Assembly: GCF_000384315.1 (NCBI RefSeq)
Contig: NZ_ARVW01000001.1
Coordinates: 8,539,001-8,603,000, forward strand
Direction of reading: 5' to 3'
Origin: Amycolatopsis nigrescens CSC17Ta-90
GTDB taxonomy: Bacteria; Actinomycetota; Actinomycetes; Mycobacteriales; Pseudonocardiaceae
DNA length: 64,000 nt
The position numbers and the translations under genes are program-made. Below, one piece after another: positions 35,021 through 43,025 of the stretch; the stretch's first letter is position 1; the number at the start of each line of letters is the position of its first letter. The notes below the pieces were generated by a model that had not been told where the DNA came from, did not search any database, and saw only the letters and a list, made by a program, of their open reading frames with translations.

Positions 35021-35443
35021 TCAGCTAGGGGGAGCGTCGTCGCTGGTGAGGAGTTCGAGCCGTTCGTGGGTGGCGAAGGTGCCGTAGTGCTTCACGTTCA
35101 GCGTCGCCAGCGGCAGGCCGTAGGCGAGGCAGCTCGCGGCGATCCAGGAGTCGTTGCCGTCGCTGCGCTGCCCGCGGCGGTGCGCATGAGCGGAGATCAG
35201 CCCCCAGGTGTGGGCCACGTTCTCGTGGTAGGGCACCACGGCCGCGTTGTCGAGCCAGTCGTCCAGGCGTGCTCGCCGGGCTGGTCCCCAGCCGTAGATC
35301 TCGGCCCATTTGGTCAGCTCGCCCAGGGTGACGAAGGTAATCAGGAACTGCCGACCGGTCAGTTTCGTCCCGAGCGAGGGCGGCAGCTGGCGCTTGAGGA
35401 GTTTGGACACGACGTCGGTGTCCAGCACGATCGGCGACGGCAC
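35021..35443 (-). CDS. PIN-domain toxin (VapC-like)
   Basis: 140 residues. PIN-fold acidic residues are visible: PIVLDTDVVSKLLK, TFVTLGELTKWAEIYG, and GNDSWIAASCLAYGLPLATL. It would cut RNA (often tRNA or rRNA) when free of antitoxin. It sits 5 bp downstream of the putative antitoxin gene at the right end of the AICE, where addiction modules stabilise elements. Confidence 0.85.
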   Translation of the reverse strand: MPSPIVLDTDVVSKLLKRQLPPSLGTKLTGRQFLITFVTLGELTKWAEIYGWGPARRARLDDWLDNAAVVPYHENVAHTWGLISAHAHRRGQRSDGNDSWIAASCLAYGLPLATLNVKHYGTFATHERLELLTSDDAPPS

Positions 35444-35448
35444 GGCAC

Positions 35449-35697
35449 TCAGGCGGTGCCCGTCTGGCGCTGGGCGTAGGTGAACGTGATGAACTCGTCG
35501 ACCTCGTCTTCGGTGTCGAAGATGCCCTCGCAGGCCAGGTCGTCCACCGACCGGATCGGCTGCACGTTCTTGCTGCTGAGCAGGTTGTCCAGCAGCTCAC
35601 GCGGACTCGACCGCGGCTGCCGGTGCTGCACGAGTTCCGGCCCGTCCAGCGGCGCGGACGGGCCGGCGGCAGGATGGTCCGCAGGGCCGGTCGTCAT
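35449..35697 (-). CDS. Putative antitoxin of the PIN pair
   Basis: 82 residues from ATG 35697 (GGAGG eight bases upstream). It is proline-rich at first, then ELLDNLLSSKNVQPIRSVDD and an acidic end EDEVDEFITFTYAQRQTG, the sort of extended tail that wraps a PIN toxin. No DNA-binding fold is recognised. Assignment comes from position and size. Confidence 0.6.
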   Translation of the reverse strand: MTTGPADHPAAGPSAPLDGPELVQHRQPRSSPRELLDNLLSSKNVQPIRSVDDLACEGIFDTEDEVDEFITFTYAQRQTGTA

Positions 35698-35797
35698 CAC
35701 GAGCACCTCCAGGTCGGCGGGCGGCAGGGCCAGTATCTCACGGGCCCGCCGTCTCGCTGGGCGATCCAGGTCCGCGCGTCGATCCGAGGTCACCTGG

Positions 35798-35986
35798 TCA
35801 CAACAGCCCAGCATCGTGCAGCTTGATCAACGCGCCTGCCGGCATCGTGCCGATCAGGAGCAGGCGCAGCACGCGCACGGCGCGGTCAGCCCGGCCCTGG
35901 TCGCGATCGAGTACCGCGACCACGACGACGAACGCCACCAGCAGCAGCGCGTACCCAACGACCGCCGCGACAAGCCAGTCCCGCAT
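35798..35986 (-). CDS. Small membrane protein
   Basis: 62 residues from ATG 35986. A hydrophobic segment MRDWLVAAVVGYALLLVAFV-type is followed by a basic stretch and a second weaker one (VLRLLLIGTMPAGALIKL). No family recognised. An upstream in-frame start at 36028 would add 14 residues. Confidence 0.5.
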   Translation of the reverse strand: MRDWLVAAVVGYALLLVAFVVVVAVLDRDQGRADRAVRVLRLLLIGTMPAGALIKLHDAGLL

Positions 35987-36064
35987 CGGGTCCCTCTTCC
36001 ACACAATCCTGACGACCAGGAAGAGCACGACGGTCGTGCCCGCTCGAATTCATACGGGCCAGGT

Positions 36065-36097
36065 GTGGCAAAAACGTGGCGAAAGCGTGGCGATGCA
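36065..36097. repeat. Three tandem 11-bp repeats near attR
   Basis: GTGGCAAAAAC, GTGGCGAAAGC and GTGGCGATGCA lie end to end. The 11-bp period is about one helical turn, and the cluster is 150 bp from attR in DNA without a gene. Candidate integrase or excisionase arm sites. Confidence 0.45.
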
Positions 36098-36178
36098 CGG
36101 TCAGGTCGTGGCCAGGTCCCGGTGCGTTCGGGTCGACCCGGTCAAGGTCTAGGACGGCCCGTCCGGGGAGCCAGTGCT

Positions 36179-36195
36179 CGGCCTATGCGCGGCCT
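36179..36195. repeat. Possible integrase arm site, right copy
   Basis: CGGCCTATGCGCGGCCT, one base different from the copy at 12035-12051 inside int. The spacing to the attR core is 53 bp. Confidence 0.5.
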
Positions 36196-36248
36196 TACTC
36201 ACGGTGGCGGAGTTGTTTTCGCTGGTCACGCATAGTTAGGTGAATCCC

Positions 36249-36291
36249 CTCAAAATCCGTCCAGTGTGCGTTCGAGTCGCACCGGGGGCAC
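36249..36291 (+). repeat. attR: second copy of the 43-bp tRNA segment
   Basis: Identical over 43 bp to 11884-11926. Upstream bases (GAATCCC) do not match the tRNA 5' half, so this is not a working tRNA. It marks the right end of the AICE and the left border of the next integrase-bearing segment. Confidence 0.93.
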
Positions 36292-36321
36292 AGCGCCTGA
36301 CCAGGCGTTACAACCGAAGAG

Positions 36322-36374
36322 TGATCAACCCTGTTGATCATTGGGTGCGGCCGTGGGTGCGAGTACACCCACGG
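36322..36374. promoter_or_regulatory. Two inverted repeats before the second integrase
   Basis: TGATCAA-CCCTG-TTGATCA (36322-36340) and CCGTGGGT-(8 bp)-ACCCACGG (36351-36374) are both perfect. The second ends 2 bp before the ATG of int and could occlude its start. They are candidate operator or recombinase sites. Confidence 0.5.
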
Positions 36375-36376
36375 CC

Positions 36377-37639
36377 ATGACTGCTGCGCGCGCAGAGAAT
36401 CGGCAGCGCGGCCGCATCGAGGAACGCGGCAACACGCTCCGTGTGGTCGTCTACGCCGGCCTGGACCCCGTCACCGGCAAACGCACCTACCTGCGCGAGA
36501 AGATCGACGGCACCGACAAGCCTGCACAGAGGCGCGCTCAGAAGACCCTGAACAAGCTGCTTACCCAGGTCGACCAGCAGCGCTCCCCCAGTTCGTCCGT
36601 CACGCTCTCCTATGCGCTCGACGAGTGGATGCGCGTCACCGAACTGGAAGACAGCACCCGCAAGACGTACCAGGGCTACATAGACCGCACCATCAAGCCC
36701 GCCCTCGGCGCCGAACCGGCGAAGAAGATCGACGCGCGAGTCCTGGAAAGCTTCTACACCGAACTCCGCCGCTGCCGAATCCGCTGCGACGACAAGCCCT
36801 TCATCGAGAAGCACAAATCGGTTGAGGCGGACCACGACTGCAAGGATTCGGACTGCAAGGCGCACAAATGCCGCCCCATGGCCGCTTCTACCGTTCGCCA
36901 GTTACACGCCATCCTGAGCGGCACGCTCGGCGCTGCCGAGCGCTGGGGCTGGATCGCCAGCAACCCCGCCCGAGTAGCCCGCCGACCGAAGCAGAAGCCT
37001 CCGGAGCCCGATCCCCCGTCCCCAGCCGAGGCCGCACGCCTGGTCGAGGAGGCTTTCCGGATGGACGACGACTGGGGCACTCTCGTCTGGCTCGCCATGA
37101 CAACCGGCGTTCGCCGCGGCGAACTCGTCGGCCTCCGCTTCTCTCGCCTCGACCTTGACGGCGAGATCATCGACCTCCGTCGCAACTGGGTCGGCGGCAA
37201 GGAGAAGGACACCAAGACCCACCAGAACCGCCGCATCGCACTCGACTCCGAAACCGTCGTCCTGCTCAAGGAGCAGCGCGCCCGCGTCCAGCAGCGAGTC
37301 AAAGACCTGGGCGTCAAGTTCTCAAACGACCTGTTCGTCTTCTCCGGCAGCAAGACCCCCGACCACTCCGAGCCCTACTCCCCCAACGCCGTCACCCAGC
37401 GATACAAGGACATGGCCACCCGCCTGAGCATCGACACCCACCTGCACGCCCTGCGGCACTACAGCGCCACCGAGCTGCTCTCCGCCGGAATCGACCTCCG
37501 CACCGTCGCCGGCCGCCTCGGCCACGGCGGAGGCGGCGCTACCACCCTCCGCGTCTACGCCGCCTGGGTAGCCGCCACCGACCGCAAAGCCGCCGAGATC
37601 CTCGGGTCGCGGATGCCGAAACGAAACCACCACCTGTAA
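36377..37639 (+). CDS. Second tyrosine recombinase (integrase)
   Basis: 420 residues from ATG 36377. An N-terminal arm-binding part (RGRIEERGNTLRVVVYAGLD), a core-binding part with a Cys/His insert (DHDCKDSDCKAHKCRPM), and a catalytic domain with arginine in TTGVRRGELVGLRF, box II LHALRHYSATELLSAG, and GHGGGGATTLRVYAAW with the nucleophile tyrosine. It is unlike the first integrase in sequence and direction, reading away from the att core. A TTG start at 36341 would run through the inverted repeats and is less likely. Confidence 0.93.
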   Translation: MTAARAENRQRGRIEERGNTLRVVVYAGLDPVTGKRTYLREKIDGTDKPAQRRAQKTLNKLLTQVDQQRSPSSSVTLSYALDEWMRVTELEDSTRKTYQGYIDRTIKPALGAEPAKKIDARVLESFYTELRRCRIRCDDKPFIEKHKSVEADHDCKDSDCKAHKCRPMAASTVRQLHAILSGTLGAAERWGWIASNPARVARRPKQKPPEPDPPSPAEAARLVEEAFRMDDDWGTLVWLAMTTGVRRGELVGLRFSRLDLDGEIIDLRRNWVGGKEKDTKTHQNRRIALDSETVVLLKEQRARVQQRVKDLGVKFSNDLFVFSGSKTPDHSEPYSPNAVTQRYKDMATRLSIDTHLHALRHYSATELLSAGIDLRTVAGRLGHGGGGATTLRVYAAWVAATDRKAAEILGSRMPKRNHHL

Positions 37640-37702
37640 CAAGACGCCCCGCCGGACCGACCCTCAGTCCAAAGCGCCGAGGAGAAAGCAGCGGAGGCCA
37701 CT

Positions 37703-39469
37703 TTGCCGTCTACTGGCACTCAGACCCTGATCAAGACTATATTCGAGCAATGGAAAATAGCAAACGTTCCCCTGAGCTCGCCAAACGACGCATGGGAGTT
37801 GTTTACCGCTTGGCTGCTGTTAAAAGATAACGACCTCACACTCAACGAGATAGAGCTAGGCGTTGTTGACGGCGAGAATGATGGCGGAGCTGACGCAATT
37901 TATACATTGCTCGAAGGTTCAATTATCGAAGCAGACTCCGCAATAATCGAAAACGCCGACACGGCTCGCGAGTACCCCGAAGGATTAACTCTCGAACTCA
38001 AGGTAATTCAGTCCAAGAACAATACATCCTTTCCTCAAAGTGAAATAACAAAACTGCATTCACTGCTACCTCGCGCCCTGGACATAAGTCGAGATCTAGA
38101 CGAATTGCACGAAGAAGTGCGCGAGGAAGTCCGGGAGCAACTCCAAATATTTCGCACTGCACTGAAGAACCTCTTAGTCCGACGGCCACGAATATCAGTT
38201 CACATTTCGATTGCCTCACAAGGAGTAACACGCCACATAGACTCAAACGTTCACGGCAGAGCCGGCCGCCTGAAAGAAGACTTGCGTGAGCTTCTTCCAA
38301 TGGCCGACATCAAGGTTGAATTCATTGGGGCGGATGAACTCTGGAAAATTTATGACACACGATCCCCGGAGACGATCGAGCTACACTGTGACGAAATCCT
38401 GACCAGCGGCGAGTCCTACGTCGCATTGGCACCGCTAGACAACTACATCAGACTAATTTGCGAGAAAGATTATTCCATACGTCGCCATTTGTTCGACGCC
38501 AATGTTCGCGATTACGAGGGGCAAGTCGCCGTAAACAAGGAGATCATGGCCACCTTAAATGATCCCATGAGTCCCGAATTCTGGTGGCTCAATAATGGTG
38601 TAACTATCCTATGCGACGGCGCACATAGCGTAGGAAAGCGATTCGCCCTCAACAATATTCAAATTGTAAATGGTCTTCAGACCTCTCATACCATTGCCCG
38701 ATGGTTCAAGCAAACGAGCGAATCGGTGGGCGCCGAGGAACCAACCGCAGAACTTGCCAAACGAAAGATCCTCGTCAGGATAATTGTGGCCGACGAGAAT
38801 TCGGTACGCGATAGCATAATTCGCGCAACAAACAGGCAAACTCCGGTACCCGAAGCATCACTTCGAGCAACCGACAAGATCCAAAGACAAATAGAAAAGT
38901 ACTTCGAATCCAAGGGACTCTTCTACGATCGCAGGAAAGGCTACTATAGAAATATCGGGAAAGACCCAGCGCGAATCGTAAGTATCTCTTACTTGGGACA
39001 GGCAATGTATGCCCTTGCATACGGAAGACCCGAAGTGGCACGAGGAAAGCCCAACTCGCTTCTTGCAGAGGATGCACGCTACAGACAGGCCTTTGATGCA
39101 ACTGCAGACCTTGAGATTTTCTACTGGACTGCATCCGTACTTCGCGCCGTGGACTCTCACCTTCGATCAGCCACTTCCCAAATGCGCTATCCTGAGCGCC
39201 GATACCTTTCTCCCGTGATTGCATATGCGACCGTTGTCAAGGCATTGAACTCCATACCGCAACACTGGACACAACTGTTGCCACTAACAAAAAGAGAAGC
39301 AGACTTCTCGGATTTCGAAATCGAATCAGCGGCAGCAATTGTCAAAGAAGGGCTTGACGAGTTCACCAAGATGCATTCCACCACTCCGGCTGAAGCTACC
39401 AAGAGGCAGCCTTTTACACTCTACCTCGCTGACAAGGTTCTTTTCGGCGTAGTTGCCGGTCGGACTTGA
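37703..39469 (+). CDS. AIPR abortive-infection protein
   Basis: 588 residues from TTG 37703 (GGAGG six bases upstream). It carries the AIPR core: LIKTIFEQWKIANVP at the start, LTLELKVIQSKNNTSF, ANVRDYEGQVAVNKEIMATL, MSPEFWWLNNGVTILCDGAH, IVNGLQTSHTIAR and IIRATNRQTPVPEASLRATD. Proteins with this domain block phage growth (named from lactococcal abortive infection). The gene is markedly AT-richer than everything around it, a sign of recent acquisition. It follows the second integrase by 63 bp, the usual cargo position. Confidence 0.88.
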   Translation: MPSTGTQTLIKTIFEQWKIANVPLSSPNDAWELFTAWLLLKDNDLTLNEIELGVVDGENDGGADAIYTLLEGSIIEADSAIIENADTAREYPEGLTLELKVIQSKNNTSFPQSEITKLHSLLPRALDISRDLDELHEEVREEVREQLQIFRTALKNLLVRRPRISVHISIASQGVTRHIDSNVHGRAGRLKEDLRELLPMADIKVEFIGADELWKIYDTRSPETIELHCDEILTSGESYVALAPLDNYIRLICEKDYSIRRHLFDANVRDYEGQVAVNKEIMATLNDPMSPEFWWLNNGVTILCDGAHSVGKRFALNNIQIVNGLQTSHTIARWFKQTSESVGAEEPTAELAKRKILVRIIVADENSVRDSIIRATNRQTPVPEASLRATDKIQRQIEKYFESKGLFYDRRKGYYRNIGKDPARIVSISYLGQAMYALAYGRPEVARGKPNSLLAEDARYRQAFDATADLEIFYWTASVLRAVDSHLRSATSQMRYPERRYLSPVIAYATVVKALNSIPQHWTQLLPLTKREADFSDFEIESAAAIVKEGLDEFTKMHSTTPAEATKRQPFTLYLADKVLFGVVAGRT

Positions 39470-40532
39470 TCTGGCCGGCGAGGCGGCGAGCCTGCCGGGC
39501 CTGAGCGAGAGCCTCATCGCGGTCGCCGGAAGCGGCGTGGGCGTAGGCGAGGTCGACGAGCATCCCGGTCTTGGCGCGGATGAAGTCCGCGGGCAGGCGC
39601 GGTAGGGCATGGCTGAGTTGGTCGATGGCGTCGGGTTCGCCGAGCTTGCTGAGCGCGTGGCCGCGCCAGCGGTCGAGGTGGGCGCCGCCGAGGAAGAGAA
39701 ACGGGAGTGCGGGATCTTCCGGGTCAGCGGGGAGGAGTCCGTCGGCGGAGTCGAACGCGCGGAGTGCCTCGCTGCGGTGACCGGCGGCGGCGAGTCCTTC
39801 GCCGTGGGCGGCGGCCAGCCAGGAACGCAGCAGCGGCGGCGCCGTGTGCTTGGCGATGGTGCGGGCCTCGGCGAGCTGCTCGACGGCCGGGCCGGTTTCG
39901 CCGAGGTCGACCAGGATGAACGCCTGCTGGGCGAGCGAGTGCGCGAACAGCAGCGGTGAGCCTGCTTCACGGGCGGCGGTCTTGGCGGTCTCGTGGTGCT
40001 CCCATGCCTGACGGATGGCGTTGCGGTCGAGTGCTTCCCAACCAGCGAGCGCGGACGCCTCGGTGAGGACGCCGGCGAGCGCCTCGCGCTGGCCGGCGAC
40101 GGTGCTGAAGCTGAGTAGCCCGCGAATCTGCTTGATGTTGCTGCGGAGCTGGTCCAGGACCACTACCCCGCCGAGGCGCCGGTCGACGTGCCGGGCGTCG
40201 TCGACCTGCCGCCGGAACACCTCGACCATCTCAGAGTCGACCGAGCGGGCCAGTGCCAGCCGTGAGAGCAGCTCTTCAGCTTCGTTGTTGTCGTCGTCAG
40301 GCGGGAACCCGAGTTCGTCGTTGGTCCGGCCGTAGATGTCGCGGAAGAGCCGCCGGTAGGGCTGGCTGACCTCCTCGTGCCCGTTCTCCCAGCGGGACAG
40401 CTTGGTCTTGAGGCTCACCGGCGACATGACGGCCAAGCCGAGCATGTCGGCCCGGCGGAGCAGCATCGTGATCACCGCGTCGGCCTTGTAGCCGAGCTGT
40501 TTGCGGACGCCTTGAAGCTTGGTCTCGGTCAT
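39414..40532 (-). CDS. HTH-TPR type transcriptional regulator
   Basis: 372 residues from ATG 40532. The N-terminal XRE-like HTH (VRKQLGYKADAVITMLLRRA; SLKTKLSRWENGHEEVSQPY) precedes a long TPR-like domain (ASALAGWEALDRNAIRQAWE; GEGLAAAGHRSEALRAFD). Its TPR part is paralogous to the protein at 46650-47825. The 3' end overlaps AIPR by 56 bp. Direct repeats CGCGGTTAA upstream near 40570-40605 could be its operator. Confidence 0.78.
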   Translation of the reverse strand: MTETKLQGVRKQLGYKADAVITMLLRRADMLGLAVMSPVSLKTKLSRWENGHEEVSQPYRRLFRDIYGRTNDELGFPPDDDNNEAEELLSRLALARSVDSEMVEVFRRQVDDARHVDRRLGGVVVLDQLRSNIKQIRGLLSFSTVAGQREALAGVLTEASALAGWEALDRNAIRQAWEHHETAKTAAREAGSPLLFAHSLAQQAFILVDLGETGPAVEQLAEARTIAKHTAPPLLRSWLAAAHGEGLAAAGHRSEALRAFDSADGLLPADPEDPALPFLFLGGAHLDRWRGHALSKLGEPDAIDQLSHALPRLPADFIRAKTGMLVDLAYAHAASGDRDEALAQARQARRLAGQIKSDRQLRRKEPCQRGRV

Positions 40533-40714
40533 CAGCTGATCCCCCCGGATAACTGGTCTGACCTGCGCGGTTAATAGCAGTTAATGGTTTCGCGGTTAAC
40601 CGGAGCCACCTGCGAAAAGGTGCCTCGCTGCCGTTTGCTGAAGCCATGAACGGAAACAGCGAACGCCCGGCAGTCACGTTGCGGCAGCAGCGTGAATGGC
40701 CGGACATGCGAGAC

Positions 40715-41104
40715 CTACCGCGGCCCTCGATGGCCGTTGGACTCGATCAGGCTGGCGACGTCCGCGCTCAGGCCGGCGAGCTGCTCGGTGATCACGGCGA
40801 GACGGTCTTCGATCGCGGCCAGGCGGGCGGACACGGCATCGTCCATGTCTTCCCGCGGCTGGCCGACCGCAGGCGGCTTGCGGTCGCTGAGCAGGGCGAG
40901 CAGGTGCTGCGGGTGCCAGCCGAGCGCGAGCGAGAGCGCCTCGAGCGTGCGCGCGCTGCGGCGGCGGTGCACCCGGTTCTGCTGGAGTTCACGCACGATC
41001 GCCTGCGAGACCTGCGACCGCTCCGCGAGTTCGCGTTGCCGCCAGCCGAGCTCGTTAACGCGCTCGTTGATGGCGCCCGCGACCGCCGACCAATTCTCCG
41101 ACAC
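40715..41104 (-). CDS. XRE-family regulator
   Basis: 129 residues from ATG 41104. The HTH reads ELGWRQRELAERSQVSQAIV, then RTLEALSLALGWHPQHL, ending with a coiled coil (AAIEDRLAVITEQLAGLS). Related to the protein at 31400-31711. Divergent from the HTH gene at 41260 across 155 bp, so it probably represses that operon, the position of the Kor-type or XRE switch of conjugative elements. Confidence 0.82.
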   Translation of the reverse strand: MSENWSAVAGAINERVNELGWRQRELAERSQVSQAIVRELQQNRVHRRRSARTLEALSLALGWHPQHLLALLSDRKPPAVGQPREDMDDAVSARLAAIEDRLAVITEQLAGLSADVASLIESNGHRGPR

Positions 41105-41128
41105 CTATTCCTCCGTGCTCCGCCTCAG

Positions 41129-41241
41129 CGCTGACATTAGCGTTTCACGGCATTCCGCGCGGCCACCACCCGGCAGCGTCGCGCATTCGGACCATTCGCG
41201 CACCGTCGTGCGCTGATATCGGTGAGTAATTCACGCTGAAA
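41129..41241. promoter_or_regulatory. Divergent control region with CGCTGANA boxes
   Basis: Three octamers CGCTGACA (41129), CGCTGATA (41211) and CGCTGAAA (41234) occur between the XRE gene and the HTH gene that leads the transfer operon. Likely binding sites of the adjacent XRE protein. Confidence 0.4.
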
Positions 41242-41259
41242 TAATCTTAGGAATCTTCC

Positions 41260-41541
41260 ATGAGTACTTCTATGCCCAATGCCGGTTCGCCGGCCTTCTA
41301 CACAGTCAAAGAGGCGGCGCGGATAGTCCGCGTCGACCCGTCCACCCTCTACCGCGCCATCAGGGAAGGAGCCTTTCCCGCAGTCCGGGTCCGCACCCGC
41401 TACGTCGTACCCGCCGCCGCCTTGGACCGGCTGATCAGCGAGGCCGCCGAGTCGGGCGGCTGTGTCGATCCGGCGCGGATGGTCGCCGACTGGCGCACCG
41501 CCCGCGAGGTCGCTCGGGTGAGCGGAGGTGCGCCGTGGTGA
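41260..41541 (+). CDS. Excisionase-family HTH protein
   Basis: 93 residues from ATG 41260. The HTH_17/MerR-like fold is FYTVKEAARIVRVDPSTLYR, then AIREGAFPAVRVRTRYVVPA. It may serve as excisionase for the second integrase or as operon regulator. Its stop overlaps the start of the WhiB-like gene (TGGTGA). Confidence 0.78.
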   Translation: MSTSMPNAGSPAFYTVKEAARIVRVDPSTLYRAIREGAFPAVRVRTRYVVPAAALDRLISEAAESGGCVDPARMVADWRTAREVARVSGGAPW

Positions 41542-41884
41542 ATCACGAGGAGGCCGTGGTGAATCACGAGGAGATCGCGGCCCGGCTCGACCGGTTCGCG
41601 GACGTGCCCGACGACGTGCTGGCCGAGGTGGTCACCAGGGGCGGCTTGTGCTTCTGGGCGTTCGATCGGGCCGACATCCCGGAGCTGACCGGTGAGGACA
41701 CACGCCCGACCGCGAACTGGCCGCGCGGATGTGCGCCGGCTGCCCGGTCATCGATGAATGCCTGGAACTGGAGCTACGCACGACTGGCGCGAACACCGTC
41801 GGCGTGTGGGGCGCTCTGCCGGACGCCGACCGGCGCGAAGTGCACCGGGCGTGGTTGCGGCACCGGGGTGGTGAGCGGCCATGA
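41535..41884 (+). pseudogene. WhiB-like protein broken by a 2-bp slip
   Basis: The first frame gives an N-terminal region with the first cysteine in TRGGLCFWAFDRADIPELTG. The rest (RMCAGCPVIDECLELELRTT, then TVGVWGALPDADRREVHRAW) lies in another frame and ends at 41884. The switch is at ACACAC near 41698; removing one AC gives a continuous WhiB-like protein with the four cysteines and the G-V-W-G turn. The start region is a tandem duplication (GTGGTGAATCACGAGGAG twice), giving two possible starts each with its own ribosome site. WhiB proteins hold a 4Fe-4S cluster and control transcription. Confidence 0.75.
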
Positions 41885-42213
41885 CGGTGGATCTCACGCC
41901 CACGCAGGTGCTCGCCGGGCTCGGCGTGCTGCTGACGCTGGTGATGGTGTGGCGGTCGGGCTCCCGGCGGGCTCGCCGCGCGGCCGAAGTCGCCCGGACG
42001 AGTTCGCGAGTGGTTTCGCTGGCCGGGCGGGTGCTGTTCACCGCGGCGGCGATCGTCGGTGCGCAGTGGCTGGTGATCACGTACGCGACCAGCAACACGA
42101 CGCTGCTCGTCGTGGCGCTGGCGCTGCCGGATCTGCTCGCCGCGCACGTGCTCACCCGCACGCTCACGGTGACCTCGATGGACACCACGAGTCGCCGGGG
42201 TGATCGGCGATGA
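41881..42213 (+). CDS. Small membrane protein of the second transfer operon
   Basis: 110 residues from ATG 41881. The membrane segments are VLAGLGVLLTLVMVW, then LFTAAAIVGAQWLVITYA and TLLVVALALPDLLAAHVL. It overlaps the WhiB-like stop and the next start by 4 bp each (ATGA), so it is translated as part of the operon. Spd-like accessory function is inferred from place. Confidence 0.7.
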   Translation: MTVDLTPTQVLAGLGVLLTLVMVWRSGSRRARRAAEVARTSSRVVSLAGRVLFTAAAIVGAQWLVITYATSNTTLLVVALALPDLLAAHVLTRTLTVTSMDTTSRRGDRR

Positions 42214-43025
42214 CCGGCAGGAAAGGGGCGGCCGCTTTCGGGCGGCCGCCCGCCTCCGCCGACGCGCGGCACGTCCCGTTGAGCCGAGGGCAACGGCTGG
42301 CGCAGGATGCGGCCGAGGCCGCCGAGGTCCGCAGGTACGCGACTCACCCGGATGTGGTGGCGTTGCGGGTGGAGCGGGTCCGGACGCAAGTGGACCGGCT
42401 GTGCTGGACGGGCATCGTGCTCGGGCTGGCTTTCACCATGAGCAACGTCCAGTGGTTCGCGGCCGCGGGCTCGCCGGCCTGGTCGCTGCCGTGGCTGGCG
42501 GCCTGGTTGCTGGACCCCACGGTGTCGCTGGTGCTGCTGGCGATCCTGCGGGCCGAGCAGGTGACCGCTCGATACCAGGTCCGGACCGGCGGATGGGTGC
42601 GCGCGGCGAAGTGGCTCGCCCTGGCCGCCACGTACGTGATGAACACCTGGGCGTCCTACGCGGCCGGCTCGCTGTCCGGGATCGTGCTGCACTCGATACC
42701 GCCGCTGATCGTGTTCGCGGCCGCCGAGGCGATCACGGATCTCCGGGACAAGCTCACCGAAGCGGTCACCGTGGCGTTCACGGACGCAGCTCGGCGCGTG
42801 CCGAACACAGCCGGGCGCACTCGCCGGAAGCGCAGTGGCCGCAAGCTGTTCGGTGACTATCTCGCAGAGGCACGAGAGGCATGGACCCCGGGCGTGGTGA
42901 TCACACCGGCATGGGTTCGCAAGGTGACGACGTGTTCGCGCGGGTTGTCGCCCCGGCTGGCCGCCGCTCTCGCGGCCGAGGTCGCCGAGAGGAGGGATGG
43001 TCGTGAACAGTCCCGTGAACGGTGA
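42210..43025 (+). CDS. DUF2637-type (Spd-like) membrane protein
   Basis: 271 residues from ATG 42210. A charged N-terminus is followed by about four membrane helices (WTGIVLGLAFTMSNVQWFAA; SLPWLAAWLLDPTVSLVLL; WLALAATYVMNTWASYAAG; IVLHSIPPLIVFAAAEAIT). The order matches DUF2637 proteins that precede traB-like genes in actinomycete plasmids. The C-terminal cytoplasmic tail overlaps the TraB start by 23 bp. Confidence 0.8.
   Translation: MTGRKGAAAFGRPPASADARHVPLSRGQRLAQDAAEAAEVRRYATHPDVVALRVERVRTQVDRLCWTGIVLGLAFTMSNVQWFAAAGSPAWSLPWLAAWLLDPTVSLVLLAILRAEQVTARYQVRTGGWVRAAKWLALAATYVMNTWASYAAGSLSGIVLHSIPPLIVFAAAEAITDLRDKLTEAVTVAFTDAARRVPNTAGRTRRKRSGRKLFGDYLAEAREAWTPGVVITPAWVRKVTTCSRGLSPRLAAALAAEVAERRDGREQSRER

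Larger units (their letters stand above)
11884..36291. mobile_element. 24.4-kb actinomycete integrative and conjugative element
   Basis: It is bounded by a 43-bp direct repeat of the tRNA 3' part. It holds the modules expected of an AICE: integrase and excisionase at one end, an iteron array with a Prim-Pol and an AAA-type ATPase for autonomous replication, a single TraB/FtsK DNA translocase with Spd-like membrane proteins for double-stranded DNA transfer, and XRE and HTH-TPR regulators. No capsid, terminase or tail genes are seen, which argues against a prophage. Cargo includes a putative base-modification cassette, an SsgA-like protein, a phosphotransferase and a PIN toxin pair. Confidence 0.9.

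Noticed and set aside
11884..36291. Prophage
   Set aside because: No capsid, terminase, portal or tail genes; TraB, Spd-like genes and Prim-Pol indicate an AICE.
36249..36291. A second tRNA gene
   Set aside because: Only the 3' part is present; the acceptor 5' strand and D arm are missing.
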